The translations under genes were made by a program, and so were the position numbers. Under the pieces are notes generated by a model, which searched no databases, was not told where the DNA came from, and saw nothing but the letters and a program-made list of their open reading frames with translations. DNA of 64,000 nt from CAYPHY01 sp964410625 (GTDB taxonomy: Bacteria; Chloroflexota; Anaerolineae; Promineifilales; Promineifilaceae): positions 186,001-250,000 of the forward strand of contig CAYPHY010000002.1 in NCBI GenBank assembly GCA_964410625.1, given 5' to 3'. This document shows, piece after piece, positions 26,912 through 36,400 of the stretch (its first letter is position 1; each line of letters starts with the position of its first letter).

Positions 26912-27532
26912 TCAATGAGCTTCGTATATTGGCACGGAGGCGTGGGTGTGGGCGGGGGGGTGGGTTTGAATACGACGGCCACGGCCGCGAGTTCGGCGCG
27001 GCCGCTTTTCTGCGACTGGTGGTGCAGAAGGCTGTCTGCTACTGATTTCCAAACTGGCTGCGTCAACCCGCACGCGGTTGGCCTGTCCCAAGAAGTTGAG
27101 CAACACCGTCACCCGCTCCGCTGGTGTGCTTGGCCCCTCAAACAAGGCAACCATATCGGCCAGCGGGCCATCGGTGATCCGCACCACATCCCCTGGCTTA
27201 AAGATCGCTCGTGGTTGTGCAACGACCTGATTCAGTTCTTCCAGCTTGCGTTGGATGAGGGCAATGGTTTGGTCGGGAACGACGGCCTCATCACCCTCAA
27301 ACCCCACCATATAGCGCAAACCCGGCGTCCATCTCCATACAGAAGCGGCCGTTTGCTTCAGATCGATCCGCATGAATAAGTAGCAAGGGAAAAATGCCAC
27401 CAGCCTGCTACGCTTATCTTTTGCCATCTGGCGAATTTCCGGCAAGTAGACCGTAACTTCTCTTTCCTCTAGCCGCGTGGCGACATGATGCTCGGCGTTG
27501 GGCGCAGTGTAAAGGGCATACCATTGCTCCAT
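26912..27532 (-). CDS. NusG/RfaH/LoaP-like transcription elongation factor
   Basis: A 206-residue NusG paralog. The NGN domain (EQWYALYTAPNAEHHVATRLEE ... FFPCYLFMRID ... GLRYMVGF) fills residues 1-105, followed by a KOW domain (FKPGDVVRITDGPLADMVALFEG). The C-terminal 50 residues are a basic, Pro/His-rich tail. Specialised NusG paralogs (RfaH, LoaP) suppress termination and pausing in long polysaccharide operons, and this gene heads such an operon of about 20 genes. The ATG at 27532 gives the canonical N-terminus; AAGGG is 11 bases upstream, and a GTG at 27574 is possible. A strong terminator-like hairpin ends about 70 bases upstream. Confidence 0.86.
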   Translation of the reverse strand: MEQWYALYTAPNAEHHVATRLEEREVTVYLPEIRQMAKDKRSRLVAFFPCYLFMRIDLKQTAASVWRWTPGLRYMVGFEGDEAVVPDQTIALIQRKLEELNQVVAQPRAIFKPGDVVRITDGPLADMVALFEGPSTPAERVTVLLNFLGQANRVRVDAASLEISSRQPSAPPVAEKRPRRTRGRGRRIQTHPPAHTHASVPIYEAH

Positions 27533-27598
27533 CTGATCGTTTACCCTTACCAATCGTTTTACCCCCCGGCCCACGATATGGTCTCATAGCGGCCAGAC

Positions 27599-27659
27599 AA
27601 AAAAAGCGCGGCCTTTTTGAATGTAGACTTCTCATCATCTACGTTCAAAAAGGCCGCGC
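27599..27659 (-). terminator. Strong hairpin with U-tract (minus strand), module copy 1
   Basis: The arms 27606-27627 and 27638-27659 pair over 22 bases with at most one non-Watson-Crick pair, around a 10-base loop. On the minus strand it is followed by seven T. It would end transcription coming from the small-protein gene at 27777, just before the NusG-like gene. A block 27657-27675 (GCAGAGTTTGCATCTGGCC) recurs beside the hairpin at 29070. Confidence 0.8.
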
Positions 27660-27776
27660 AGAGTTTGCATCTGGCCTCTTCAACTTTATAAATTCGTATT
27701 AGACTGGTATCCCTGCTTTTAATTGAAGCAGGCGGCGGTGGGACAGTGGGACCTTACTTATGGATTTTGAGACCGC

Positions 27777-28001
27777 TTACTTGTCTTTGTTCTCAGAGGT
27801 GATGATCGCGTAGTCGGGACGGCCGTTCTTGAAAACTATCTCCATCTCCCCCTCCTGCTTTCCATACTTCGTCAGCAGGCGTTGGGTAAAGGCATCTTCG
27901 TCTTCACCATTCAGTGACTTTTCAGTCACTGATACTTTTTTGAGCGAAGATTCCCCATCTGAGAAGCTAATAAACTTACGGCCAAACGAAAAAAGGCTCA
28001 T
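27777..28001 (-). CDS. Small acidic/basic protein of unknown family (copy A)
   Basis: A 74-residue protein I cannot assign. The ATG at 28001 is supported by AGGAG 7 bases upstream. It shares about 60 percent of aligned positions with the 71-residue product at 28551 (by eye): both contain SFxxG, LKKVS[VI]TE, EDE..FT.RLL.KYGKQ.G.MEIV and DYAI.T. There is no signal peptide, membrane segment or Cys. The regular strand-like C-terminal half and the KKVSxTE start suggest a compact alpha/beta fold. It lies on the same strand and immediately upstream of the NusG-like gene, separated by a terminator hairpin. AT-rich surroundings suggest accessory DNA. Confidence 0.75.
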   Translation of the reverse strand: MSLFSFGRKFISFSDGESSLKKVSVTEKSLNGEDEDAFTQRLLTKYGKQEGEMEIVFKNGRPDYAIITSENKDK

Positions 28002-28550
28002 GGTTCTTCTCCTGCTCCTCCCCATTAAATAGTTGCAGAATCAGAACAATTTAGATTAGACGACTTATTTCTGTGGTCACTTGCGCGACTCTGTAATATT
28101 ACACGGTTTTCCGCGTCTGCTTGGAAAGACTAGAGCCAAAGGCAGGTGATTGTCAATCCGAGCTACTACCTAAAAATAGACGCTAATCCTAGATATATTT
28201 GCTTAAACTCAACGGTCCTTGGATGCTACTTAGTCCAGTAGTTGTTCCAGTCAATGGGGTTTATGGCGATGGCTGCTTGTTTACAAATTGTAACAAGCGC
28301 TGCCGTTGGCGGTGGTCGACAAGCGCACGCCAGGTGATGATGGGGACGGTTATTTTACCCCAGGGAGCAATGGCTACAACCCAGGGCGAATGATGGTTTG
28401 TTACAAAACGAAACCAATCACGGAACCAACTACAAAAACAGTATTTATTATTTTATGCAAGCTAACTTACGATAATCCTTACGTGAAATACAACAACCGG
28501 CACATCCGATACAAAAAATCTGTTTGAGCGAACCCGCTTCTCGGAACCAG
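28002..28550. other. AT-rich stretch without a convincing gene
   Basis: This 550-base stretch lies between the two paralogous small genes. Short open frames exist on the plus strand (for example 28306-28527 from a TTG), but they have no ribosome site and the two overlapping frames compete. The segment 28270-28400 contains repeated GATGG/GGCGATGG-like words. The end near 28500-28550 lies just 3' of copy B. I see no RNA gene. Confidence 0.5.
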
Positions 28551-28766
28551 CTACTCCAACGTGACAATAGCATAGTCTACACGGTCATTCCTCAGAACAA
28601 TTTCCATTGTCCCCTGCTGCTTCCCATACTTCTCTAGTAGACGCCGCGTAAAACCATTTTCATCCTCATCAGGTAGCGGCCTTTCGGTAATGGAGACCTT
28701 TTTCAACAAGGCCGCTCCTCCTGAAAAAGAAAGGATCTTCCGTGCAAACGGTACTGGATCATCCAC
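28551..28766 (-). CDS. Small protein of unknown family (copy B)
   Basis: A 71-residue paralog of the product at 27777. It reads from a GTG at 28766 (AGGA about 11 bases upstream); a TTG at 28793 would add nine residues but lacks a ribosome site. The core is RKILSFSGG, LLKKVSITERPL, EDENGFTRRLLEKYGKQQG, MEIVLRND and VDYAIVTLE. It lacks the Lys/Asp tail of copy A. Two diverged copies 0.5 kb apart on the same strand, both kept open and both with the same invariant core, indicate real protein-coding genes. Function unknown. Confidence 0.72.
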   Translation of the reverse strand: MDDPVPFARKILSFSGGAALLKKVSITERPLPDEDENGFTRRLLEKYGKQQGTMEIVLRNDRVDYAIVTLE

Positions 28767-29063
28767 TGCCCATATCCTGTACTCCCCAACCAATAATGAA
28801 GTGTGTTGTAACCTCTATACTTCGACAGCTTGTTTGTGATACAGCCACAATACAATCTGCGAAGCTTCATAAAGCGTAATCCTCATGCCTTATGTGGGTG
28901 CTTTTGGGTGCTTTATGAGGGTGTCAGGAATTAGAATAATCCAGATGCCATAGTTGTCAATAGTTATCCGTTTAGATCGTAGTAAGATATATCCAGATAT
29001 AATGTTTATTAAGACTTAGTACCTATAGGATACATAACCTGTGATTCTAAACAGTGCCCTTAC
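28767..29063. other. AT-rich intergenic region
   Basis: No gene is seen. It contains short direct repeats such as GGGTGCTTT..GGGTGCTTTATG around 28898-28920, and several TATATC/TATAAT-like words around 28985-29005 that could serve as promoter elements for copy B on the minus strand. None is clear enough to call. Confidence 0.4.
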
Positions 29064-29138
29064 AAAAACGGCCTTTTCCTGCTGTAGCCATAGGGGTTGG
29101 CTATAGGGGAAAAGGCCGCGTAGAGTTTACATCAGGCC
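29064..29138 (-). terminator. Hairpin with U-tract (minus strand), module copy 2
   Basis: GGCCTTTTCC (29070-29079) pairs with GGAAAAGGCC (29108-29117), and an inner GTAGCCA/TGGCTAT stem extends it. On the minus strand five T follow. The adjacent block GTAGAGTTTACATCAGGCC (29120-29138) nearly matches the one beside the hairpin at 27606. It probably terminates the response-regulator transcript. Confidence 0.72.
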
Positions 29139-29302
29139 ACAAATATTCTTTTTAAACTTACGCTGTTAACAATACGATAAACAGCCGTTAAGCTCTTATT
29201 AACCATTATAGCGGTAAAACCCTATTAATCTATTCCAAATTTGAGGATAAACATTCAAAACGAATCTCTTTTCAAAGTGTTGTATGGTTGGATGCTTGCC
29301 CT

Positions 29303-30127
29303 TTACGGAGTAGAAACAAACATGTACCCCTTCCGTGGAATGGTCAGAATGAGTTGCGGACTTTTAGCATCTCTTTCCAACTTTTGCCGAAGTCGAAAAA
29401 TATACGGCCGAACCAGTTGCTTCGCCTCCTCCTCTTCCAGAAAATAATCCAGGGCTGTATAAGCAATTTTTGCTATCGGGATAGGCTGGTCGGGATGGTC
29501 CATCAGGCAGGACAACACGGCCGTTTCTCCCCTGCTCAACTTAATCGCTTTCGTTGACCTGTCGGTAAACGTGACCAATCGCCGTGAATGTTCCAAACGA
29601 ATAGGAGGAACGATCTGCACGCGGCTACGTGGAGTGATAATAGCCGGTGTCCCTTCTGAAGTTGCTTGCGAACCGTCACTACTGTGCAGTACGTTCTGCA
29701 CCATTTGCCACAGCTGATTGCGCTGGTTTATCCTCTTTTCAATCCCCGCAAAAATGGCTTTGACCACTGTGCTAACTATTGTGGGTTTTAATATGTAATC
29801 GGCCGCGCTCGCCTTAATCGCTGCCACTGCACTACGCAACGTAGGTTGTGCCGTAAGGACAAAAATCAACAACTCCGGCTGAATCTTCCGCACTTGCAAG
29901 ATGAACTCTGCACCATCCATGTCGTCCATGTCCACATCAACCACCACTCCCGAATAGGGCTTAGCTTCCAACAAAGACAACGCTTCCTGACCATTACGAG
30001 CTTGCTCGGCACAGTGTCCGGCCGCCTCCAGCTCTTGGAGTAGAGAGCGAACCAATGCGGTTTCCTTATCAATGATCAGGAACAACAACTCTTGATCATG
30101 ATCAGGATCACCAAGATTTTTATTCAA
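29303..30127 (-). CDS. Orphan response regulator, REC + OmpR-type winged helix
   Basis: A 274-residue two-domain regulator. The receiver domain (residues about 13-130) has the acidic pocket in LIIDKE, the phospho-acceptor Asp in GVVVDVDMDD, Thr in FVLTAQP and Lys in YILKP. After a linker, the C-terminal winged helix (about 190-274) shows the OmpR/PhoB pattern (KLSRGETAVLSCLMDHP, VRPYIFRLRQKLE, ILTIPRKGYMFV). The first ATG is too far inside; a TTG at 30127 has AAGGAG 7 bases upstream and is chosen. No histidine kinase is adjacent. Lying upstream of the small genes and the polysaccharide operon on the same strand, it could regulate either. Confidence 0.85.
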   Translation of the reverse strand: MNKNLGDPDHDQELLFLIIDKETALVRSLLQELEAAGHCAEQARNGQEALSLLEAKPYSGVVVDVDMDDMDGAEFILQVRKIQPELLIFVLTAQPTLRSAVAAIKASAADYILKPTIVSTVVKAIFAGIEKRINQRNQLWQMVQNVLHSSDGSQATSEGTPAIITPRSRVQIVPPIRLEHSRRLVTFTDRSTKAIKLSRGETAVLSCLMDHPDQPIPIAKIAYTALDYFLEEEEAKQLVRPYIFRLRQKLERDAKSPQLILTIPRKGYMFVSTP

Positions 30128-30663
30128 ATCTCTGCTCCTTGTAACCGACAAACAGTGCGGACAGTTGAGCAAATTCTCGGAAGGAATGGAGAAAAAGCCC
30201 GTATAAAAACCTATTGGCGAAATAACGCCACTTCACGCCACTTCGTAAGCAATTATAAGTAATATATACGGGTAATGGCCTGGATTAGATTGGAACAAAT
30301 AAAAGTAAATACCTATACAAGGGTGATTGGTATACGGATACAGTGTGGGCTTACAATCCGCTTCCGCGCCTGGACTGCATAGATGAATCAGAGTCTTGTC
30401 CTGAGGCCACTAACCACTACTTATGGCATCAACGAACTCTCGTGTCGCTCCACAAGCTTAAGGTTGATTATATTCGTGCCGTCCGTTGACTTGAGGTAGC
30501 TCAATCGTAGGATGCAGCACCGGACAGACTAAGCCTCCCAGCTTATGATAAGCATAATCGCCTACCATAGGAATGTCAAGTGAGGTAAGTTATTATTTTT
30601 AAGCGGTTGGTTAGGAATGAGCAGTACAGTAGAGGCTTCTTTGTTATTTGGTCTTGAGTTTAT
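30128..30663. other. Intergenic region of about 530 bases, no firm gene
   Basis: A 36-codon minus-strand frame (30568-30458, beginning MVGDYAYHKLGG) is present, but it lacks a good ribosome site and has no recognisable relatives. Otherwise the stretch is AT-rich and unremarkable. I see no tRNA or repeat. Confidence 0.4.
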
Positions 30664-31848
30664 TTACTTTTTGTCCATCTCCCGCAACGCATAATACGCC
30701 TGCCGTGGCGTCCCATCTGGCAAGACAATAGACCACCACCACTGCTCATGCGTCTCCGGCCGCCACTCCCAATCAGCGATATACACTGTCGTCATCAGCC
30801 CAATCCACGGCCGCCAATTCTCCTGTGCATATTGGTACGCCCGCACCAGATAATCGGCCTGTGTCTCCTCATCCACAGCAAACCAGGTATAGTCCCCGTT
30901 CACCTGATCCAGCGTCCAGCCCATCTCCAGGATCACCACCTGTTTCTGCCCATCACCGTTTTCGAGCATAATCGCCCGAATATCCTCCACATGGCGAAAG
31001 GAAAACCAACGGCCGCCCCCATACTCCTCGCTCGCCGCTTCCGACGGCGGCAACTCCGGCGGCGCCTTATACCCTGGCGCATTCACACCCAATACGTCAA
31101 AATAAGCCGCTGCCCCCGCCTCATACATCCCCTGGAGAAACAAATCATCGGGCATCGCCTCGGCCGACTGCGTTCCCGTCGGTGCCAGTCCCGCCGAAAT
31201 CACAATCGCCTGCGGATCGGCCGCCTTAATCGCCTCATAACACCCCTTCAGCAACGCCGTATAAGCGGCCGGATCAGGGGGACGGCCGCCCCACTCGCGG
31301 CTCAAATTCGGCTCATTCCACACCTGGTAAGCGGCGATGCGGCCGCGATAGCGCCCGGCCACCGCCCCACAGTAGTCCGCAAAGTCCTGGTAGTCGGCCG
31401 GGGGCTGGTTCTCTTGATACTGATTATCAACCGGCTCCGACCAGAACGGCTGGTGATCAAGGCGGACAACCATCTCCAGCCCCGCCTCCTCCACCATCTC
31501 TACAATCGTATCGCTGCGAAACCAATCATGCTCCCCCTTCTCTATCCCCTCAATCTCGCGCCAGGAAAATTGCTGCTTCACCCAGCCAAAGCCCATCTCT
31601 TGCACCAGACCAAGATCACGCGAGGCGGTATCCGGCTTCCACCACATAAACAGATGAATGCCATAAGCGGGGGAATCAAACAGGGGGATGATCGGCTCAT
31701 CGCCGATTAGATCGGCCGGTAGTGGGTCGGCCGGTGGTTGCGGCGTTGGCTCGGCCGTCTCCGGCGATAAAAAACAAGCCGTCAGTAAGACGGCCAACAG
31801 CAGTACGCCGCCTAAAAAAAACGGCCGCGCCCAATAAAAACGTTGCAT
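30664..31848 (-). CDS. Glycoside-hydrolase-fold lipoprotein (copy 1)
   Basis: A 394-residue lipoprotein with the lipobox LLTAC at 21-25. The mature part is a (beta/alpha)8 glycoside hydrolase of the GH-A clan (GH39/GH5/GH42-like): acid/base Glu179 in the motif VWNEP, and a candidate nucleophile Glu308 in VVILEMGW. Other clan-type strands are VKQQFSWREIE and MVVRLDHQPFW. It would cleave a polysaccharide glycosidic bond outside the cytoplasm. Two paralogs follow upstream on the same strand (31959 and 33444), separated by hairpin repeats. Proximity to the exopolysaccharide cluster, though across the AT-rich segment, hints at turnover of the same polymer. Confidence 0.82.
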   Translation of the reverse strand: MQRFYWARPFFLGGVLLLAVLLTACFLSPETAEPTPQPPADPLPADLIGDEPIIPLFDSPAYGIHLFMWWKPDTASRDLGLVQEMGFGWVKQQFSWREIEGIEKGEHDWFRSDTIVEMVEEAGLEMVVRLDHQPFWSEPVDNQYQENQPPADYQDFADYCGAVAGRYRGRIAAYQVWNEPNLSREWGGRPPDPAAYTALLKGCYEAIKAADPQAIVISAGLAPTGTQSAEAMPDDLFLQGMYEAGAAAYFDVLGVNAPGYKAPPELPPSEAASEEYGGGRWFSFRHVEDIRAIMLENGDGQKQVVILEMGWTLDQVNGDYTWFAVDEETQADYLVRAYQYAQENWRPWIGLMTTVYIADWEWRPETHEQWWWSIVLPDGTPRQAYYALREMDKK

Positions 31849-31871
31849 GGAGTGAAGAAGTGGGAAAACGT

Positions 31872-31950
31872 GTGAACGGTAATCGGTAAGCCGTCATCAG
31901 TAATCAGATAGAGAGTTACTGATGACCGATAACCGATTACCGTTCACTGC
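31872..31950. repeat. Family G hairpin repeat (AACGGTAATCGGTAA), copy 1
   Basis: GTGAACGGTAATCGGTAAG ... GTCATCAGTAATC pairs with GTTACTGATGAC ... CGATTACCGTTCAC. It lies between copies 1 and 2 of the hydrolases; a second copy lies at 33345-33443. Confidence 0.82.
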
Positions 31951-31958
31951 TTACGCTA

Positions 31959-33326
31959 TTAAGGCCTCTTTTCCATCTCGGCCACCGCATTAAAAGCGGG
32001 CCGGGGAATGCCCTCTATGTCAATAATGCTATAGGGCGTTGGATCATCCGTTGGGCCGCCGCCCTTATTGCCAAAGTCGAAGTTAAAGAGGAAAGCCAAC
32101 CAGACATTACCGGAATCATGCATCTGCTGGAACGCCTGGACGATATAGTCGGCCTGCTCTTGCAAGGTGTTGTCGCGGGCAAACTCGAAATTGACCGGAA
32201 TTTCCGCATACCCCTCGCTACTCGCCCAACCAAACTCCGTCACACAGAGCTTTTTGTTTGGGTCCACCGCCTGCACCATTTGGGCATAGGTGTCCAGCGT
32301 CGTCCGAAAGCTCCAGGAGTGATGCGGATTGTCGAACGGGCCGCGGAATCCGGCCGTTGCTGCCTCCGGTTCCGCCCCCGCCTGCTCAAAACCGACATTC
32401 GGCGGGATGTTATAACCATTGTGATGCACACCCACACAGTCAGCATAATTGAGCATTCCCGCTGCCAGAGCGCGTTGCAGATATTGAAAATCATCCGCCC
32501 AGCGGATCCAATCCCCTTCGCCCGTCGGCGACAAAGCGCCACTGATAACGATCACATTGGGATCGGCCGCCTTGATCGCCTCATACGCCACCCGCAGAAA
32601 CTCCACATAATTCTCCGGGCTGATGCCATTGGCCGTTGTCCACTCGCGGTCGAGGTTCTGCTCATTCCACACCTCAATCGCGTCCACCTTCCCTGCATAG
32701 CGAGTTAGCAACTCCGTCAGGAAAGCGGCATACTGGCTGTAATCATCCGGCGGGCCATTTTCACCACCGGCCGCCCGCGTCCACTCCGGCGCGCCCACCA
32801 CACTGAGCATCAACCGCAAGCCGTGGGCGTCCGCCTCATTCACCACGCCATCATAAAAGAACCACTGGTCAGCATTCGGTTCAGGCTTAACCAGCCACCA
32901 CTGAATCTGCGCCTTCACCCAGTCCAGCCCAAGCTGCTCACGCACCGTCCGCATCGTCTCCACCGGATCGCCCACAGTGGCATTGCCATGCACCTGCACG
33001 CCATAGCCAAAGGCTTCGGCCGGCCAGGGGCCTTGCGGCGTCGGTTCAGCCACAATCTCCGGCGTTGGCAGTGCATCCTGTACCTCACCGGGTGCATCCA
33101 CGTCCTCACCACCCTCAATGATCGGCGGTGGCAAGGTGGCTTCTGCGGCCGGTGCATCGGCCGCCAGGGTCGGCGTGGGTTGTCCCGCCTCGGCGTCGGG
33201 GTAGCCTGCAACACTTTCGGCCGTCGGTTCAACCACAGCCTCCGGTTCCCCACCCCCGCAAGCCACCAGCAACAACAATAACCACAAACCGAGTAAACGT
33301 AGTAGCCTGTGCCTCTTCTGGTTCAT
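31959..33326 (-). CDS. Glycoside-hydrolase-fold lipoprotein (copy 2)
   Basis: A 455-residue lipoprotein (lipobox LVAC, Cys23) with a Pro/Glu-rich spacer to about residue 100, then a GH-A clan barrel. Glu222 in the motif VWNEQN is the likely acid/base; the usual Pro after Glu is Gln. Glu364 in CVTEFGW is the likely nucleophile. It shares long stretches with copies 1 and 3 (YEAIKAADPNVIVISGALSPTG, DCVGVHHNGYN). It was probably exported and lipid-anchored to act on extracellular glycan. The start at 33326 encodes a normal signal peptide. Confidence 0.82.
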   Translation of the reverse strand: MNQKRHRLLRLLGLWLLLLLVACGGGEPEAVVEPTAESVAGYPDAEAGQPTPTLAADAPAAEATLPPPIIEGGEDVDAPGEVQDALPTPEIVAEPTPQGPWPAEAFGYGVQVHGNATVGDPVETMRTVREQLGLDWVKAQIQWWLVKPEPNADQWFFYDGVVNEADAHGLRLMLSVVGAPEWTRAAGGENGPPDDYSQYAAFLTELLTRYAGKVDAIEVWNEQNLDREWTTANGISPENYVEFLRVAYEAIKAADPNVIVISGALSPTGEGDWIRWADDFQYLQRALAAGMLNYADCVGVHHNGYNIPPNVGFEQAGAEPEAATAGFRGPFDNPHHSWSFRTTLDTYAQMVQAVDPNKKLCVTEFGWASSEGYAEIPVNFEFARDNTLQEQADYIVQAFQQMHDSGNVWLAFLFNFDFGNKGGGPTDDPTPYSIIDIEGIPRPAFNAVAEMEKRP

Positions 33327-33344
33327 ACTTCCCTCATACAGGGT

Positions 33345-33443
33345 AAAGTAAACGGTAATCAGTAATCGGTTATCGGCAATCGGACTGGTCTAACAACCGA
33401 TAACCGATAACTGATAACTGATTACTGCTCACTGCTTACTGAA
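33345..33443. repeat. Family G hairpin repeat, copy 2
   Basis: TAAACGGTAATCAGTAATCGG ... TTATCGGCAATCGG pairs with CCGATAACCGATAACTGATAAC ... CTGATTACTGCTCACTG. It fills the gap between hydrolase copies 2 and 3. Confidence 0.82.
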
Positions 33444-36400
33444 TTACCGGCCAAGCACCGCACGCAGCGTTTCACACGCCGGGCAACCACCGCCGGGGCG
33501 GATCATCGCATAACCGGCCTGGGGATCATCCCCCCAGGTGGTGAAGTCAACATTGAAGACAATCATCAACCGCACGCGGCCGCTCTGCACCGCCACCCGC
33601 ACCGCTTCGGCCAGGTATTGGGCATGTTCAGCCACCGTCAGGTTATACTGGCCTTTCCACAGGAAACCGGCCGGGACATAACCCCACTCCTCGCCACTGA
33701 GATAACCCAGCTCGGTGAAGCACAGGCGCGATGCACCAGCGGCCGTATAAGCGTTGATCATCCCCTGGAAGTAGCGCGTGTAGTGGCCGCCATTGCCACG
33801 CGGATCGCCGCTGGTGGCCGAAGGGGGCATAATCCCTTCGTTATAGTGGACGCCGACGCAGTCGGAAACACTGCCCGCTCCGGCGGCCATCATTCCCGCC
33901 ACATACGGCGCGTCGTCACAGCCGCCGCCGCCACAGCCGCTAAAGAAGCCCGTTGGCGCGGGCGCGCCGGCAATGACCATGATATTGGGGTTGGCAGCCT
34001 TAATCGCCTGGTAACCCGGCCGCAGCATGTTGTTCACATAAGCCGCTGGATCGATCTGCCCGGCGGGCCATTCACGGCTGATGTTCATCTCATTCCAGAC
34101 CTCAATCGCATCCGGCGGGTCTGGCAAAGCTGCCACGCCACCGAGGAAGTTGACGTAGGCGTTGTAATCAATGCTGCTGGGGTTCAGTTGGCCTGGCATA
34201 CTGAGCAAGACCTTGAACCCGGCCGCGTGGCCTTCTGAAATCAGTCCGGCCACTGCTTCCGGTGGGTCGCCAGGACTCCACTTGTGTTGTCGCTTGATCC
34301 AGGTCATCCCCGCATATTGCATCGTACCTGCCGGTAAACCGGCCGCCTGTCCGCCCAGCTCAAACGTACCTACATTGCCCACTGCCGCTGGGGGCGGTGG
34401 CGCGGGGGCAGCGGGTTGCTGGCCAGGACCGGCAGCGGCCGCCGCAACCTCAACCACGTCCAGACTGCTTACATCAAATGTTGGATTCACTGTCACCAAC
34501 TGGGCAAAAATCCAGCCTTCCGTTCCATCAGGTAAGGTGATGTTCAGCCAGCTTGAATCGCTGTTGCGGCCGATCAGCGTCAGCCGCGTTCCCGGATTTG
34601 CGCCACCGGACACCGTGCCATAGCTCAGGCCCGGCCCCGTGCGCACATTCGCGCCCTGGGCCACCACGGCCGTCGCCTCGCCCTGGTTGAAGTTTCCCGT
34701 CACCGGAGCCGACGGGGTCGGTGTGACTGCGCTGGCAGTCTCCGCGGCAGGCTCCTCCTCGTCATCCTCATCCTCGTCATCAGCCCCGGCCAGCGTACTG
34801 CCCGGATCGCCGTCATCAATCGGCCGAGCCGCCATTTCCGCTACCATCACATCCAACGCTCCCAGGCTGGAAACATTGTTACCCAGCGCAAAGTCAGCCT
34901 GGACCCGGTAAACGCCCGGCGTCTCGTCTGCCGTCCAGCTATAGGTAAGTTCGCTGCCGCTATTGCTGGCGAGGATGGTGTCATTCTCATCACGCACCGT
35001 CCAGAGGATGGCTGCGCCGGTTGGCTGGGGTGCTTCGGCCGTTCCTAAGTAGCTGCCCAACGCGGCCGCGTACCCATCGGCATTGGCGATATCACCCAAC
35101 CCCTGCACCGTCACGCCGCGCAGATTATAGCGGTTAGACAGTTGCAGCCGGTTGGTCAACGCCGCTTCATTCCCCAACCACACCGTGTTCGACTGGCCGT
35201 TCTGTTCATACTCATAACGGTACATCAGGCTGCTGCCGTCCCACTCCAGCGGGCTGGCCGTCCCCGTCAGCGCCACATCCACCTGCGCCCCCGGTTCCAC
35301 CTCTTCGCCACCGGCCGTGAACTGCAATTCGCCAAAATTAGCCAATGCCTGTTCCGTATCCAACGCGGTATAGGCTTCGCCTACTTTGCTCACCGCGCCG
35401 CCGGGCAAAAGGATATTCAGCTTGCGCCGGTCAATCTGGTCCGTCGCCCAATCAATCAACTGTTGCGCCGTGCCACCATCACCGTAGGCGGTTGGGTCCA
35501 GCGGCATCTGCACATAAACCACATCCGCCAGAGCGCCCAGCTTCGCCCAATCTTGACCGCCCGTATTCCACCCGCTACCAACGGCCGTCGGCGTGTCCAG
35601 CGTCAATGCCAGATTTAACCCCTCAGCATCCAACGCCTCTGCCAGCCGGGTGACAAACGCCGTATAGGCGTCGCCCATTTCCACCGGCGCGCCCTGGTAA
35701 TCCAGGTTCACACCGTCAAAGCCACCATTGCGAGCGCGGTTTAGCAAATCATCAATTTGGGCGTCCTGCGCCGCCGGGGTCGCCAGCAAATTCATCAGCG
35801 ATGTCTGGTCAACAATCGCCCCACTATTGGTAATATGGAGATATTGCTGGTACACCCCTTCTGGCAACTCCGCCACTTCCCCATCCAGACCGCCATTGCT
35901 GTTCAGCGTCAGACGGCCGACCGTCACCTCCGAAACAGCCGAGAGCAAGCCATCGGCCAACGTCTGGCCTGCGGCAATCTCCGCGGCAACGGAGCGCGTT
36001 TCCGGCGCGGCCGTGTCTACCAATACCACCGCCTCCGGCAACGCTGTTTCAAAGGTCACCACGCTCTGGCTATTCGGGTCAATGCGACTGGGGACAAAAG
36101 TCCAGGCATTGCCATTCCAGCCATACAAGTCGAGCGTCTCGGTCGAGGCCACTTCCGCCGGAAGCGGCAGCGTGATCTGTCCGCTGGGGGCTTCCCCGCC
36201 ATGGGCCAGGACGTAGACCGAGCCAACGGCCGCCGAACCTGGCGGGAGTGCTGCTTCGCCAGCCGTCGCCGCAAACTCCGCCGGCGATGTAGCCGATACG
36301 GTTACGTCCGCATCACTGGTCAGCGCCAACTGAACCCCTTCCGGGGCCACCACTTGCGGCACGGCCGCTTCTTCACCTTCACCAACTGCTTCCGTTCTAT

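Noticed and set aside
28306..28527. A 73-codon plus-strand frame with Gly/Asp-rich start
   Set aside because: TTG start without a ribosome site, a competing overlapping frame, and no recognisable feature. I regard it as non-coding.
30458..30568. A 36-codon minus-strand frame (MVGDYAYHKLGG...)
   Set aside because: Too short, no good ribosome site and no relatives recognised. Mentioned only as part of the gap.
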